A stretch of 64,000 nucleotides of DNA from Mycocentrospora acerina (taxonomy: Eukaryota; Ascomycota; Dothideomycetes; Pleosporales), in contig JAKUHH010000025.1 of NCBI GenBank assembly GCA_022701365.1, positions 248,001-312,000 of the forward strand, given 5' to 3'. This document shows positions 35,628-47,097 of the stretch, in pieces (within the stretch, counting starts at the first letter, position 1; the number at the start of each line of letters is the position of its first letter). The position numbers and the translations under genes are program-made. Below the pieces are notes generated by a model. That model worked only from the letters and a program-made list of their open reading frames with translations, was not told the origin of the DNA and did no database searches.

Positions 35628-36627
35628 GGTAGATGGTTAATTTTTGCTATTGTGAGATTCAAAATGTTAAATTTGTTATGTTTTTACTGCTTAAATAAGA
35701 TTGTGAAATGCAATGTGTCACGAAGAAGTACGTAGGTCAACAAGCTTCACAGCTTGAGAATATTCGATATTTCATTCTTGGAGTCATAAGCTAAGTGGAT
35801 CCTGGGTTGAGTCAAAGCAGATCGCCTTTACGTTACTAATTAAGTAGATAATCTCAACCAAGTAATCTCTAAAACCTCACCAACACAGGTTGCAATTTAT
35901 GGTCTAGCAGAATGGTTTCTACTTTCTTGTTCTTGAGTCTGTAATAACAAGAAAGTTGATTGTTATAATTCTTTAGGTGTCTTTTAATAGGGTCTTGCCT
36001 TAACAAGGCTCGCCTTAAGTTACGTCAAAGTATTAGGTCTTCACAAGAGCTGAATTAGGTATCAGTAAGGATCTTAGAGAATGTCTAAAAACTTAGAAAG
36101 ACTTAGCCTCTCTACAAACATAATACAGAAGACTTAGAAAGAGCTAAAAAAAAAAGGAGTTAATAAAACGATTCCTAGCTTGTAGAAGTATGTTAGTCTT
36201 TAAAAGTCTTAAGTACTTTGCATGTTACTAGTTCGCAGCCACTGTGTTGATAATTGAAGCTGAGTCTAGGATGGATATAGAAACTGGAGAAGATGAATAG
36301 GTTATGGCTCACAGTGCAGTGCCTGATTCTAATTAAGCGCTCCAACGGCCATTCCATCTTCCATTAGAGGTAAAGGAGTAAGTTTTTGGCGTCCCAGATG
36401 TTTCATCGAATTCACGATTCACTATTTTCGATAAACAGTTCACGTGGCGCGTAATCTACACGTGACGTTATCGATTACCACTAGCGTGACGCGTTCGCGC
36501 CGCGCCCGCATCGTGCCTTCCATCCCAACCCCATCCTTCTAAAACCACTTCATATTCCCTGGCATTCAACCAAGCGCGTCCCACCCACACCAAATCCAGT
36601 ACCCCAAATCCCCTCCCTATAATCAAA
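35628..36627. other. AT-rich intergenic region, right edge of PKS island
   Basis: About 1 kb of AT-rich sequence with a perfect 11-base inverted repeat at 35921-35956 and several copies of AGACTTAG/CTTAGAAAG near 36085-36145. Composition returns to normal near 36400. No gene supported. Confidence 0.55.
35921..35956. repeat. perfect 11-base inverted repeat (hairpin)
   Basis: ACTTTCTTGTT at 35921-35931 pairs with AACAAGAAAGT at 35946-35956 across a 14-base loop. It is not followed by a T run that would suggest a terminator of any class. Confidence 0.8.
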
Positions 36628-37380
36628 ATGATGCTCACAAGCTCTTACCACACACCATCAATGTCTCAATACTCAGTGTATACGCCACCCAGATCGTCAC
36701 CATTATCACCACTCTCCCAACGTTCTGCAAATTTGACACCACAACTCTTCGAATTCAGTATGCCAGTAGAAAACAAAATACCGACAGCCCAGCGCGCGTT
36801 TAAACCAAATCCAGTTATGCAGACGCGTGACGCGGCCACAAAGAGGAGGAGGGACATGTTCTTCAAGCGGGTGCAGACTAGTCGCGAGGACAAGAAGTGG
36901 GAAGCAAGAGGGGAGCAGGTATGGCTTGCTCTTAATGTTAAAAGACACAGATACTAATACTACATACAGATCCAACAACTAGATTTCGTCAAAGAGCGCA
37001 AGAGGTGGGAAGCGGAAAAGGCGCGTCAAGCACCTCCGGAGGAAGGTGATTTCGATGAAGAATTGCTGGACGACGCGGCCTCATTCCCCTCAAATGACAC
37101 GGTGCAACACTACGATCCTGAGATGACCGAGACAGAGTACATGCTCGCACAAGAAGAGTACGAACTACAGCAAATGATCGCATCGTTGGAGCAGGAGCAG
37201 GAGCAGGGCCAGGACTTCGAGACTACCTCACAACATTTCGGGAGTGACGACGAAGATTACGACTCGATATTCATGGAGTGTAGCACAATGACAACCCACC
37301 AAGCACAGCAACAACCGCAGTACGCGAGTACCAGTTTCTTTGAGGCGGATGCGATGGATATGGATATGATGGAGGGTTAG
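36628..37380 (+). CDS. uncharacterised acidic protein, 233 aa
   Basis: Exons 36628-36918 and 36970-37380 (51-base intron), 233 residues. I do not recognise a domain. The N-terminal 45 residues are Ser/Pro/Tyr-rich and probably disordered. A basic segment (AATKRRRDMFFKRVQTSRED) runs into a helix with KKWEARGEQIQQLDFVKERK and RWEAE. The C-terminal half is Glu/Asp/Gln-rich and ends in DAMDMDMMEG. The split basic-helix/acidic-tail design resembles nuclear regulators, but that is only inference. The splice join is in phase and the intron has clean GTATGG..ACAG ends. It converges on PEX19, 169 bases away. Confidence 0.75.
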
Positions 37381-37548
37381 ATGATGTCTGCATATTCGTT
37401 GTACTAATATATTTTACTCTTTTTCTCTGCATATACCATTTTGGCAATGTGTTCAGGTGTATTCGAGCCAGCCAGCAAGGCTGAGCGGAAGAAGTATGCT
37501 TTTTGGGTATCTGGAAGGATTAGAGAATATTGACTACCGTATGAAAAA

Positions 37549-38648
37549 CTACTGTGTCGGGCATCCCTGATCCATATCTTGGAGTACTTCTTGCGCCGCA
37601 TGCATATCGCCCACAAGGTCTGGCGGTGGAGAACCAGCGGCTTGCATCTACGTTGTGTCAGTCTAGACCTCCCGCGTTGGAGTGTCGTACAAGTAGTACA
37701 TACCTTTTGCATTCTCTCCACAATATACTCCCTATCTTGGGCATTTCCATCGCTATACCCCTTCTTCTCGAACCTCGCGGTAATCTCTCCAACAAGCAGT
37801 TGCTGCTCCTCATACCGCTTCAGATCCTCCTTGCTCACTTTCTCCTTGTTCGTCTCCATCCACTTCGGGAACTTGTCATTGAGCTCCTTCATCGGCTCAT
37901 ACAAAATCTCTTTGTTGGTGAGCTGCTCCATCATGCCCATCAAAATTTTGCTGAAATCCTCATCCCCGCCTTCCCCACCGAATCCGCCATTCTCCATCTC
38001 CTTGAGCATCTGTGCGAGGATATCATCCTGATCTGCTGACGCGGCGGCGGCAGAAGACGCAGCCTCGCCTGAGGACTGCATGCGCTCCATTGTCTTCTTG
38101 ATGGTTTCTTGGAAGTTTTTGTCGGCCTCTTTTGCAGATCCGCTATCCTTTGGCGGTGGTGACGTTGCGGCGAGAGGGTTAGCGCCTCCCATTTCTGTGC
38201 TCATCTCTTTCATGATGTCTTCCATTTGCTTCTGGAAGTCGCCCTGGCCGAGTAAAGACTCCATCTCTTTCTGCAGTTGCTTCGCAAATTCATCCTCGTC
38301 TTCGAGGAGTAGCGAGCCAGGAGAGAGGTCTTCAGGCCTTCCGGGGCCAGATGAGGGTGGTGCGGGGACTTTGGGTGCTGATGTGGAGGGCGCGGGGGCC
38401 TTCGAGTCGAGCTTCGTGTTTGCAAATTCGTCGAGGACGTCTGCGGAAATTTAGAAGTTGAACAGGAATATGAGGTGTCATCGTGTACCATCAAGATCTG
38501 AGAGATCATCTTCCTCGGGGTCAGACGCAATTTCGGGTGGAGGAGGGGCTGCTGCGACAGGCGTTGTTGTTGGAATCGCAGTCGCAGCTGCTTGCTCCTC
38601 CTGCTCCTCCTTCTTCTTCTCCACCGCTGGCGCAGACGCGTCTGCCAT
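37549..38648 (-). CDS. PEX19: peroxisomal membrane-protein import receptor PEX19
   Basis: Minus-strand exons 38648-38489, 38440-37704 and 37647-37549 give 331 residues. Pex19 binds peroxisomal membrane proteins in the cytosol and docks at Pex3. The acidic N-terminus (PEEDDLSDLDDVLDEFA) is the Pex3-docking type. The central helices DDILAQMLKEMENGG, FSKILMGMMEQLTNKEILYE and PMKELNDKFPKWMETNKEK are the cargo-binding domain. The last exon encodes AAGSPPPDLVGDM and ends GCPTQ, a C-terminal CaaX box for farnesylation. The donor and acceptor of the second intron fall exactly at codon edges. A first-exon Glu/Ala/Pro-rich stretch is unconserved. Confidence 0.95.
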
Positions 38649-39044
38649 CTTGTCTTCCTAAGCTTTTGAGGTTGAGCTCGTGGATGTTCAAGGTCGGGTA
38701 GCAGAAGATGCAATGCAAGTTGCTCATGAACGCCGTTCCCAGCCTCGGCCCGTCGCCCAATGCCTGAATGTAAGCGGGGCAGCCGATTGCAGGGATGGCG
38801 TGGGCATGAGCTTCTGTCCGAATTCTAGCCTCAACTGTGGCGCCCGTCACGTGCACCTGCATCCGCGACACAACTTCACTTACTTTGCCTTGAGCTTCTC
38901 GCGGCGCTCCTCACTCTCACCATAAACTTCACACATTATAAGCGCTCGCCGCGCAGTTATCTTGCGTAATCGCTCACGTTGACCCATTACAGCCTGTCAT
39001 TTGGAGGATAATCATACCAGAATCTCAACACTCAACCCGGCAAC

Positions 39045-39682
39045 ATGTCTACGCTCTGCATGAACCGCCTCCAAGAGGAGAGGTGCGCGTCTTTCCTTTC
39101 TTTGCGCTGGAATTGTCATACTGAAAAATGCTAGAAAACAATGGCGACGCGACCATCCCTTTGGCTTCTTCGCGAAACCCATGCGCGGCGCAAACGGCAT
39201 GATGGACGTCAAGAAGTGGGACTGCGGCGTGCCAGGCAAGGAGAAGACGATTTGGGAAGGTGGGCTATTCAAGTTGGAGGTTACATTCCCAGACGAATAC
39301 CCTACCAAGCCGCCGAAATGTACGTTATGCGATTGCGCGCTGTCTGAGAGCTACTTTGGGCCCTCCCACCGATCCAACTATTTTAATAGTTACTCCCAGT
39401 CCGTCTGCGACCTGCTAACATTCTCCAGGCAAATTCACTCCCCCACTCTTCCACCCAAATGTCTATCCCTCAGGCACCGTCTGCCTATCTATTCTTAACG
39501 AAGAAGAAGGCTGGAAACCCGCCATTACCATCAAGGAGATCCTGCTAGGGATTCAATCTCTCCTCGACGAGCCAAACCCAGAGTCGCCTGCACAGGCAGA
39601 TGCGTTCAACCTGTTCAAGAAGGACCGCGCGGCGTACGAGAAGAAGGTCAAGAGCATTGTCAAGGACAACCCGGCGCCGTAG
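39045..39682 (+). CDS. UBC9: SUMO-conjugating enzyme UBC9
   Basis: Exons 39045-39082, 39135-39319 and 39429-39682 give 158 residues, the usual Ubc9 length. It accepts SUMO from the E1 and passes it to lysines of nuclear targets. The N-terminal helix MSTLCMNRLQEERKQWRRD is basic, as needed for SUMO and E1 binding. The core has GLFKLEVTFPDEYPTKPPKC, HPNVYPSGTVCLSIL with catalytic Cys93, and EEEGWKPAITIKEILLGIQ. All are family-typical. It is divergent from PEX19 with about 400 bases between the starts. Confidence 0.97.
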
Positions 39683-40310
39683 ACCAACCCATGATAGAGG
39701 GGTGCAGGTACCGTTCTGGTAAACGTTTGAAGCGCGTGTGTATGATTTTTCTGGTTTAGCCCACGCGATACGAAGGTTTTGGCGCGACACGGGGGCCCGG
39801 CGTTCAAGGTGACTTTGGAGTCATGGTAGGGACGTTGAATCGTCTTGGACCTATTCTCTCTCATCTAGCGTGGAATGGAGGCTTTTAGAGGAGCCTTGAT
39901 ACATGCTTTTCAGTTCTCGGGCGCACTTCTTTGAGAAGCGTTATGAAAAATCACTTGTCTACTGCCACGGGTTCTATGGTTCCACTTTCAAGTCTCGATT
40001 GTACAGAAGTCAAAAGTTAAATTGGGGGACCCGGAAGAACAGGAAAGAGAGGTCCTTGATCGTCAAGGAAAAGCGTAGACAATTCGTGTTATATGCAACT
40101 GTCTCATTCAAGACATAGACTCCCAATTGTTCCCGAGTCGCGACATCGCCATCGCATGTGATGTCTAATAAAAATACACTACCCTAAACCAACGCAATTA
40201 CTACAGTTCGACCTGCCTTTTGACTTCTCTCCAGCCTCGGACTTGGAAAGAGTTGCAACTCTAAAGTTGATCAAGGTCCTTCACAGATCCACCACTAATC
40301 CTGAGTTCGG
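39683..40310. other. convergent intergenic region
   Basis: 3' flanks of UBC9 and the Pab2-like gene. No conserved frame, repeat or RNA gene recognised. Confidence 0.55.
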
Positions 40311-41345
40311 CTAGTATGGGCGATACTGGGATCCACCTCGACCACGATATCCACCACGGTAGCCACCACCACCTCTTGGAGGCCCATAGCCGCCGCCACC
40401 GCCACCGCGGTCGCCACCGTAGCCACCTCGTCCTCCGTAAGGCGAGCCACGTCCTCCGTAACCACCGCGAGGTCCACCGCGTCCACCGCGTCCACCTCGC
40501 GTCATGCCAGGAAGGTTGGTGCGCTTGGGAACAACCTGAGATTGTGTAAGCAGTCATCTTCTAGTCATGGAAAGAGAATTGTACCTTCAGCTGCCTATTG
40601 CGAAACTGGCTGTTGTCGAGAACTAGGGCCTGATTGACCAGACTGGGTTCAGTGAACTCCACATACGCGTACCTGCATACGCTCATTAGCGTTCCGAATC
40701 TTTCTGCCAAACTCTTGCCAGGTAGCGCCAGACGAAATTCGTCAACGCCGAGTTAGTAACGCGTCTACATAACCGCGACTACACCACACGACTCGTCGCG
40801 CGTCGCATACTGCACCAAGCAGCCGTAAGAGGGGGATAAGACAAGCAATTCGCGCAACTCTTCAAAGGAAACCTCCTCTTTGTACTAACCCTTTGGGATG
40901 TCCTGTGAACTTGTCGAGCAGAATGGTCACACGGTTTATGCTCCCAACACTCTGGAAATGCGCCTGGATCTCCTCGGGACTAGCCCCGTAATCCACATTG
41001 CCAACGAAGACACTACGCGAATCAACGTCTTCCTTGCTTTCACGCATTTCGTGGCGTTCGTTATCAAGTGACTGCTGCATCTGTCGCAACTTCTGAGCCT
41101 CCTCTTCCATCTCTTGCACACGGCGCCTCATCGCAGAGATCTCTTCCTGTGGTGTAAAGTCAGCCTCGCTTTCTAACTTAGAATGATCGAATCCAGTAAT
41201 CTCGAGGAGACAGGGGCAACAATGAGGAGTTTCGTGTGATTCTCCATGTGGACGGATGTCGTACCTCTTCGTTCGGGTCCTCGGCAGTGTCGAGGCGCTC
41301 ATCTTCCTCGCGTTTCTGCTCTATCTCGATCTCGGCGTCAGACAT
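40311..41345 (-). CDS. nuclear poly(A)-binding RRM protein, Pab2/PABPN1-like
   Basis: Minus-strand exons 41345-41265, 41146-40890, 40672-40585 and 40535-40311 give 216 residues. The acidic start (MSDAEIEIEQKREEDERLD) and a coiled coil (MRRRVQEMEEEAQKLRQMQQ) precede a single RRM: RSVFVGNVDYGASPEEIQAHF (RNP2) and HPKGYAYVEF (RNP1). The C-terminal 60 residues are an RGG/GGY arginine-glycine tail, a target of arginine methylation. This order (acidic-coiled coil-RRM-RGG) is that of Pab2/PABPN1, which binds nuclear poly(A) tails and aids RNA decay and snoRNA processing. The third exon is small; all joins are in phase. Confidence 0.92.
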
Positions 41346-44252
41346 GATAATTTCGGTGAATCTGGAGTTGAATATGGCGCGTCAGTAAGTAAAGGTAGCT
41401 TCACGTAGCTGTTGGACGTACAAGGCTATTAAGTAGCTCGGAATGTAGGTAGGTTGCTCAGGCTAGGATTCCTTTGTCTCTTGGTGTGATGGTTGTGCAC
41501 GTGAAGCTAACGCGACAATGACAAAACAGCTGAAAGGAGCAGCGTCAAAAGAACGACACCTTAGGGAGGTGATGGAAGTGCTGCTGAGCATTAATGACGA
41601 TTGGCGCGAGGCCTCGCGATCCTTGGCACGCTAACGCCAGACTGACTAAGGCATTCATTCAAACAACCTCACTTTTGGCTTTGTTTGTGCACGTTGAATC
41701 CCGAATTTCTGTACATTTGATTCATAGCGCAGCAGTTTGACATTATGCTGCCGTCCAAATATCCTTTCATCACTTGAGCTCAAATCACTTCATAGCGTAG
41801 ACCTCTGGATTATCTTGAGCGAAATCCACTGGAAGATTGTTGTGCTCCTGCTTCCAGAGCCCACAATATTGATTAAAAACAGACGAGTTCAACAGTGCAC
41901 GGATTTGATGCTGAAACAAGTACGCCTGGGATACGGGGGTTGCCTGCATGTACCTTGTCTAGGAATATAGGCGAACAACGTGGCAAGCGAGATCTGCACC
42001 GGATACACGAACGGCGGTGAATGAGAGCTTGGTGGAGGAGCAAACAGGCGAGAAGGGATTCTGGATGGATTGTTCCGGTTGCCCAGGGTACACACGCGTT
42101 CACCGTGTAAGACGTCTATGCTCTTGCCCTCGCGTCAAGTAATCTCAACCCTGGCCTACCCAATAGTTCACTAAGACTCGGGCGACTGCTTCGTGACCAG
42201 ACGGAACGGCTTACCCAGTCCAACAGACGACATCATATGACTGAGGTCAATGCTGTGTGTTTGGAAAATACAAACTCGATCTGGGCCATACTCAAGATTT
42301 GCGGTGATGTTGTCAAGCCGTGAAACAAAGAAAGCTACAAGAACAACTCAGAATGACCAAAGGATCTAGATGATTGGAAACTGTTACTGGGAAACAACGG
42401 TTCTTTGACAATACTTCCTCCAGCTATGATTGATGGCCAGGCAGCATTGTACAGCCTTGCTCCAGCGGTCCATTTTCGAACAGGCTGACGCATGCTAAGC
42501 CTTGTTTGCTTGTCTTTCTAGGTCCTTCTACGCAATGGCTTGTGCTTCGCTTGCCACATTTGGACACCGGACAAATACGCCTATCAAGCCTGAAATTACA
42601 AGTTGGCGGTTGCGACTTCTGTGTTCGTATGATTTCTTTAGATGATACTGTATTCTGTGTCTTTAGATGAAAACGGTACGTAGGAAGTCCTGCATGCAAG
42701 TGTAGTTCTACGAACACTAGCGCCACAATATAGTCCCAAAATCTTCCAACTTGCACACAGGTCTCAACTTTAACAAAGAAGCCTATCTTAGGTGCGATTT
42801 CGTATGCTGCCCCTGACATTGATGAGCTGTCATAGCTCAAACCCCATGTCTTTTCGAAGTTGCTTCAGGCACACCTGATATGACTACCAGAGCTCCGGGT
42901 TCAGACTATACTCTACAAGTGAAAGGCTGATAGAGCATTGACTCGCATCTCAATGTATCGGACCCCTTTTGGAGAGTGCCCTTTCGAATCGCGCCATCTA
43001 CCAATGCCTAGCCGGTACCAAATTGATTGAGCCGCTTCCCCGATTGCCTCTCGTTTCTCCCGAATCCCATGTGGAAGTTTCGGGACGCACGTGTACGGTT
43101 GTTCGGGATGATTCGCCTCGAGGAATATTATGTGCCGATTCCACGTTTCCCGTTTTTTGACACTGCGCTTAGTTACCGGTCCTTAGAGACGCCCCATAAT
43201 CCTTCCCAATAGCTATAACGGTTGCATCATCCAAGTCGGCAAACTTTTTTTCTAGCTAGACTTTAAATTTAAAGCCAAGCTGTAAGCTGAGAACCGATTT
43301 GCCTTCGATATCATTCATATGCAGCTACAAGTGTCAAATTCATGGCATACTCAGACAGCTGACTGAAATGAACCTCGAATAAGCAAGCGAAGCAAACCCC
43401 CATTTCGACACTTGCCGCCCGCACAAACCGACTAGTGCAGGTATTGATGGCCAGAGCCTTGACTCTCCAAGGGTGCTCATTCAATTCAACACTTACGAGC
43501 TTGTCCATTTCTTACATCCCTACGTCTCACGTCTTCTTGGCTGGATACACCGCAAGGCTCGGGTCCACTTAAAACTTGGTTTCTTGGGATCTTTGCGACT
43601 TCGGGATGAATCTTACCCTATCCCCTAGTCTGGGACCTGGTGATACGAAGACAAGAAACCCAGTCAATCTGATGGCCAAAGTCACGCCCGTCTGAGCTCT
43701 GGAAGATCCAAATCCCTGCGAACAAGGGCTTGATTGGATACCATTATCGGGAGGGAGCCTTCGTCGGGCCGTAGCGGTCAAGTTGGCCTATTGAGTGGTC
43801 AGTTTTTTGGAGGACCACACTAGGCAGTCGAGTCAGGGAGGGAACGGGGAGAGTGTGCATGTTGCTTTTTTCCCACTTACCGCCCATGTCTACATCTGCT
43901 CAGGCGGAGCTAAGAGAATCAATGTGCTCACAGCTACCTCCTCGGAGCCTGAGATTTCCGTTTAGCGATTACAGGAGGTCGGGGATGTGCGGGGAAGGAT
44001 CCTTTGTGATTTCGATGAAACCTCAAAAGTAGGGTGAAAGATTTGACGACAGTGGTATAAAGCTCTACACGCGCACTTTGGAGAGTTATAAACCGAGCTG
44101 TATAAGTCCCTCTATTATTTAGAACTACACAGTATCAATCTAGCATCACTCAACTTTTTACGCAAAGGACCTTTAGAAATACATATTCCGCCTTCAACCT
44201 TCAAAGCTACAACCGACTTCGATTTAATCACCTATCTCTTTCTATACTCGAC
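41346..44252. other. 2.9-kb gene-poor region
   Basis: No supportable gene on either strand. The longest frame (42424-42840, minus) has no recognisable motif and no splice partner. The distal part is the promoter of the small gene at 44253, with TATAAA at 44056-44061 and a second ATAAA-like box near 44087. Confidence 0.5.
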
Positions 44253-44633
44253 ATGTCGGATTTTTGGGCCGCTTTTGGCGTAGCAGCCACTTTATTTGCC
44301 ATCCTTGTAGCTTTCTTCATGAACAACTGCAAACACTCGATGGGCAGCCGTATGTATCGAGGTCTTGCTAGATCCTGGACTTTTGGTAAGATATTTAATC
44401 CAATTGAAATACATTTTTGAAACACTGGGAAGGATTTCGACTAATCTTGAAAAGGTAATGTCGATATACAAAGCAGCAATGTCGAATCTAGCCAACGCGA
44501 AGATAGCGCGATAACAAGTCACGAACTACAACTTCTACCTCCAATTTATCTCGGCTCGTCTAGTTTGGAATTGGAAATGTATGGAAATGCAGCGGAAATT
44601 TCGAGGCCAATTGATATTGGACAGGCAGTGTGA
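44253..44633 (+). CDS. small single-pass membrane protein, novel family, copy 1
   Basis: Exons 44253-44385 and 44455-44633 give 103 residues; the intron is 69 bases (GTAAGA, CTAAT branch, AAAAG end) in phase 1. The N-terminal half has one membrane helix (FGVAATLFAILVAFFM) then NNC and a basic segment (RMYRGLARSW). The second half is polar and ends RPIDIGQAV. I recognise no family. Support comes from a neighbour: the gene at 45475 encodes a homologous protein with the same intron position and phase, and 17 of 36 identical residues over the C-terminal block (ELQ..P..LGS.SL, NAA, RPI..GQ). The orientation suggests a lumenal/outside N-terminus or a tail on the cytosolic side; not resolved. Confidence 0.6.
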
Positions 44634-45474
44634 TAGTATGTTCAATCCTGAATCTGAAAGAGTTGGTGGAAGAGACAAGAGCCCAAAAGCTGGAAGCAAT
44701 GATTTTGATCAATGGAACAGTTACGAAGAAAAAGTCTTGAAAATTCTATAATACTTAGGAGAAGGGTAGAGAAAAGCGTATCTGATGGATGGCCTCGCCG
44801 TAAATCTAACTCAACAGCTATGGTGGATTGACGACTTAATTAACTTCGTATTTTGTTAACAATTAATTTATGGTACTTTGATTCTTATAATATGGAGGAC
44901 AAGAAATAAGTATCGAGTAACAAGTTAGTCAGTAAAGTTTTAAAAATTGCGTTTGACTTCCATTATATGTCACGTGACTACAAAAGCGGGTTTGATCGGG
45001 TTCAATTTGCCCTGCAAAGAATCGATTCTATCAGATCGTAAGCATAGGGAACTCGGTCACAGATAATTAGTTACGATGATTTAGGAGTCAAAGCATAGTT
45101 GGTGTCTTGTGGCTTAAGCCATTGCGAGTTGTCCAAGTAATCTCACTAGCGTGTGAAAGCTACGCAGCATTTCCTCTCCTAATTGGTCTACAAATGCGTA
45201 CAATTGTTGACTCGAGGGGCGCTAAGTTTTTATCGCTCCCAATCCTGAATGGCTGTCTGACCAAAGCTAACGTGTCCGTGGTAGGTCAGAAGCATGCATC
45301 AATCTAAGTTATCATTCTTGCCAACCAAGAAACTCATCTTTATACAGTCTTCATAATTCATTTTATCACATCACTGCTGTCTCATAGATAGACCTTTACA
45401 TATAACACCTTGTACTACCACCGTTATCAACACCTAACTTGGAAATAATCTAGCTGTTTTCAGCCTAGTCCAAT
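44634..45474. other. intergenic between the two small membrane-protein genes
   Basis: About 0.84 kb, fairly AT-rich, with no supported frame. Presumed 3' flank of copy 1 and promoter of copy 2. Confidence 0.5.
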
Positions 45475-45864
45475 ATGGCAGCCTCATCCGACACATCCCT
45501 CGTCATCTTGTTCGGCATCTTCTATAATCACAACCCTTGCTGGACTTCACTACAAAGACTCACTGTGCTGTTTTTTTTGCCGAAGTCTGTTCAGTGCATG
45601 GTCTCACAGTAGGAACTTACCCACCTGTTACGTCCAAAACCACTTTTGCTGACCCAGAGCGTAGACGACGATGTTGATGTTGAAGAAAGAGAGCATTTGC
45701 GGAGTAGTCGCAGCGGAACCTTAAGAAGTGTAAGAAATCAGGATGAAGCTGGCATCGAGCTTCAGTCACCACGCTCGTCCTTGGGTTCGGCCAGTCTCGA
45801 CCCCAACGTTGGCGAAAATGCTGCAGATAATCAAAGACCAATTGAACCGGGCCAGATGGCGTGA
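45475..45864 (+). pseudogene. small single-pass membrane protein, copy 2, frameshifted in a T8 run
   Basis: Homologue of the gene at 44253. Exon 1 is 45475-45608 (134 bases against 133 in copy 1), intron 45609-45664, exon 2 45665-45864. Exon 1 begins MAASSDTSLVILFGIFY (hydrophobic), but its frame must shift by one base in the T8 run at 45571-45578 to read on into CRSLFSAWSH, where R36, L38 and W42 match R36, L38 and W42 of copy 1. Exon 2 ends RPIEPGQMA against RPIDIGQAV. As written the frame ends in a stop at 45612. Either the gene is inactivated by one extra T or the base is a homopolymer sequencing error; the second exon shows no decay. Confidence 0.55.
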
Positions 45865-46202
45865 AGCGTTTGAAATAATGTTCAGAATATGTCCCAAAGT
45901 CGGTTGATATCACAAAAATAGAGAAAATTGTTAGAAGCATCGTATACTAGAATCTATCACTGCAATTCGTACACACATAAGCACAATCATAATCCAGAAG
46001 TGGCAGTTCTTGAAAAAGATATGCATGTAGATTCAGTTCAAGGAAACACACCTGATAAGGATAACAAGGAAATGCGGTGACCGATTATGCTTGATGTACC
46101 ACCGCAGAGACAACTGGAAGAAGTTTGATGATACAACGAGAATATGTGTATCTGAGATGTTGAATACTCATGATAGTACTTCATGCGTTTTTTGCATGGA
46201 AA
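45865..46202. other. intergenic, no supported gene
   Basis: About 340 bases between the copy-2 small gene and the 3' end of the kinase gene on the other strand. Nothing recognised. Confidence 0.5.
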
Positions 46203-47097
46203 TTAAGCAGATTTTGTCATTTCTCTTTGCGTCCCAGAGTCTTTACCATCACCTACACCCTGCACCTCCGGCGCCCAAGTAGGATCCTCGTTACTCTTGA
46301 CCACCTCATGTACGGCAAGCCTATTATCCACAATCTCTTGCCCGTTGACTAGATCATTCTCATCTGCCCTTTTTGCTGCCTCTTCCTCATTCTTCGCGAT
46401 TCCAGCTTTCACGTGCCTATAGATCAATCTATTTCTCGCAATTTGAAAATCCACCTCAACGAACCAGAGTTCATCCATGAGCTCTGCAGCGTCTTTCCAA
46501 GGGGCCTTATTGAGGGAGAGGTAGTTGCCTTCGAAGATCACGATGCGGACGGATGGTGCTATTGCAATATCGTCTTCAACGGGATCTTTAACTGCGTGGT
46601 CGAAACTTGGAGCGTGGAGCGTTCGTGTTTCTGGTAATATCGGCTTCCCCAGATTCTTTACTAATCGCAGATAAGACTCGCTGTCAAACGTGAATGCCGC
46701 GCCTCTGCGGGCATGGGCATTCTCCGGATCTGGCATAGCATCAAGTTGGACTCGGGAGAGATGGTAACCGTCCATAGGGATGAAGGCTGCAAGTGGATTT
46801 CCATTAGATGCACCTGGTGATCGTTGGGCGTGTTTCTTGTTTAAACCGTTAGATACCACAGAGGCCAGCGTGGTCTTGCCTGTCGATATTCAGCCATCTG
46901 GAAGCTGGCACGTGAGGAATGCGTATCGCTCGTTCGTACCAGAACCAGGTATGCCAGATACAGCAATCAGCAGCCGCTTTGATGCGGGCACTTCCTGGAA
47001 TTTATCTGCACATGTAAGTACATTATTCGTGGTACAATTAAGGTGCAAACACGGTACCCCATATCTTGTTTATCAATCGACTAGTTTGTTCTTCCAT
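46203..47097 (-). CDS. P-loop kinase of the uridine kinase/phosphoribulokinase type (YFH7-like)
   Basis: Minus-strand exons 47097-47058, 47005-46940 and 46879-46203 give 260 residues; introns are 52 and 60 bases. The joins create the N-terminus MEEQTSRLINKIWDKFQEVP and the Walker A loop AVSGIPGSGKTTLA, which is split by the second intron. Other marks are FIPMDGYHLSRVQLDAMPDP (acceptor-side Asp), RRGAAFTFDSESYLRL, RIVIFEGNYLSL (Walker B) and WFVEVDFQIARNRLIYRHV (lid). The family resembles yeast Yfh7 and bacterial FrcK/PanK-like kinases. The substrate is not known. The C-terminal 20 residues are unconserved. Confidence 0.9.

Noticed and set aside
42424..42840. 138-codon minus-strand frame in the gene-poor stretch
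   Set aside because: No recognisable domain, no splice partner and a composition typical of chance frames.
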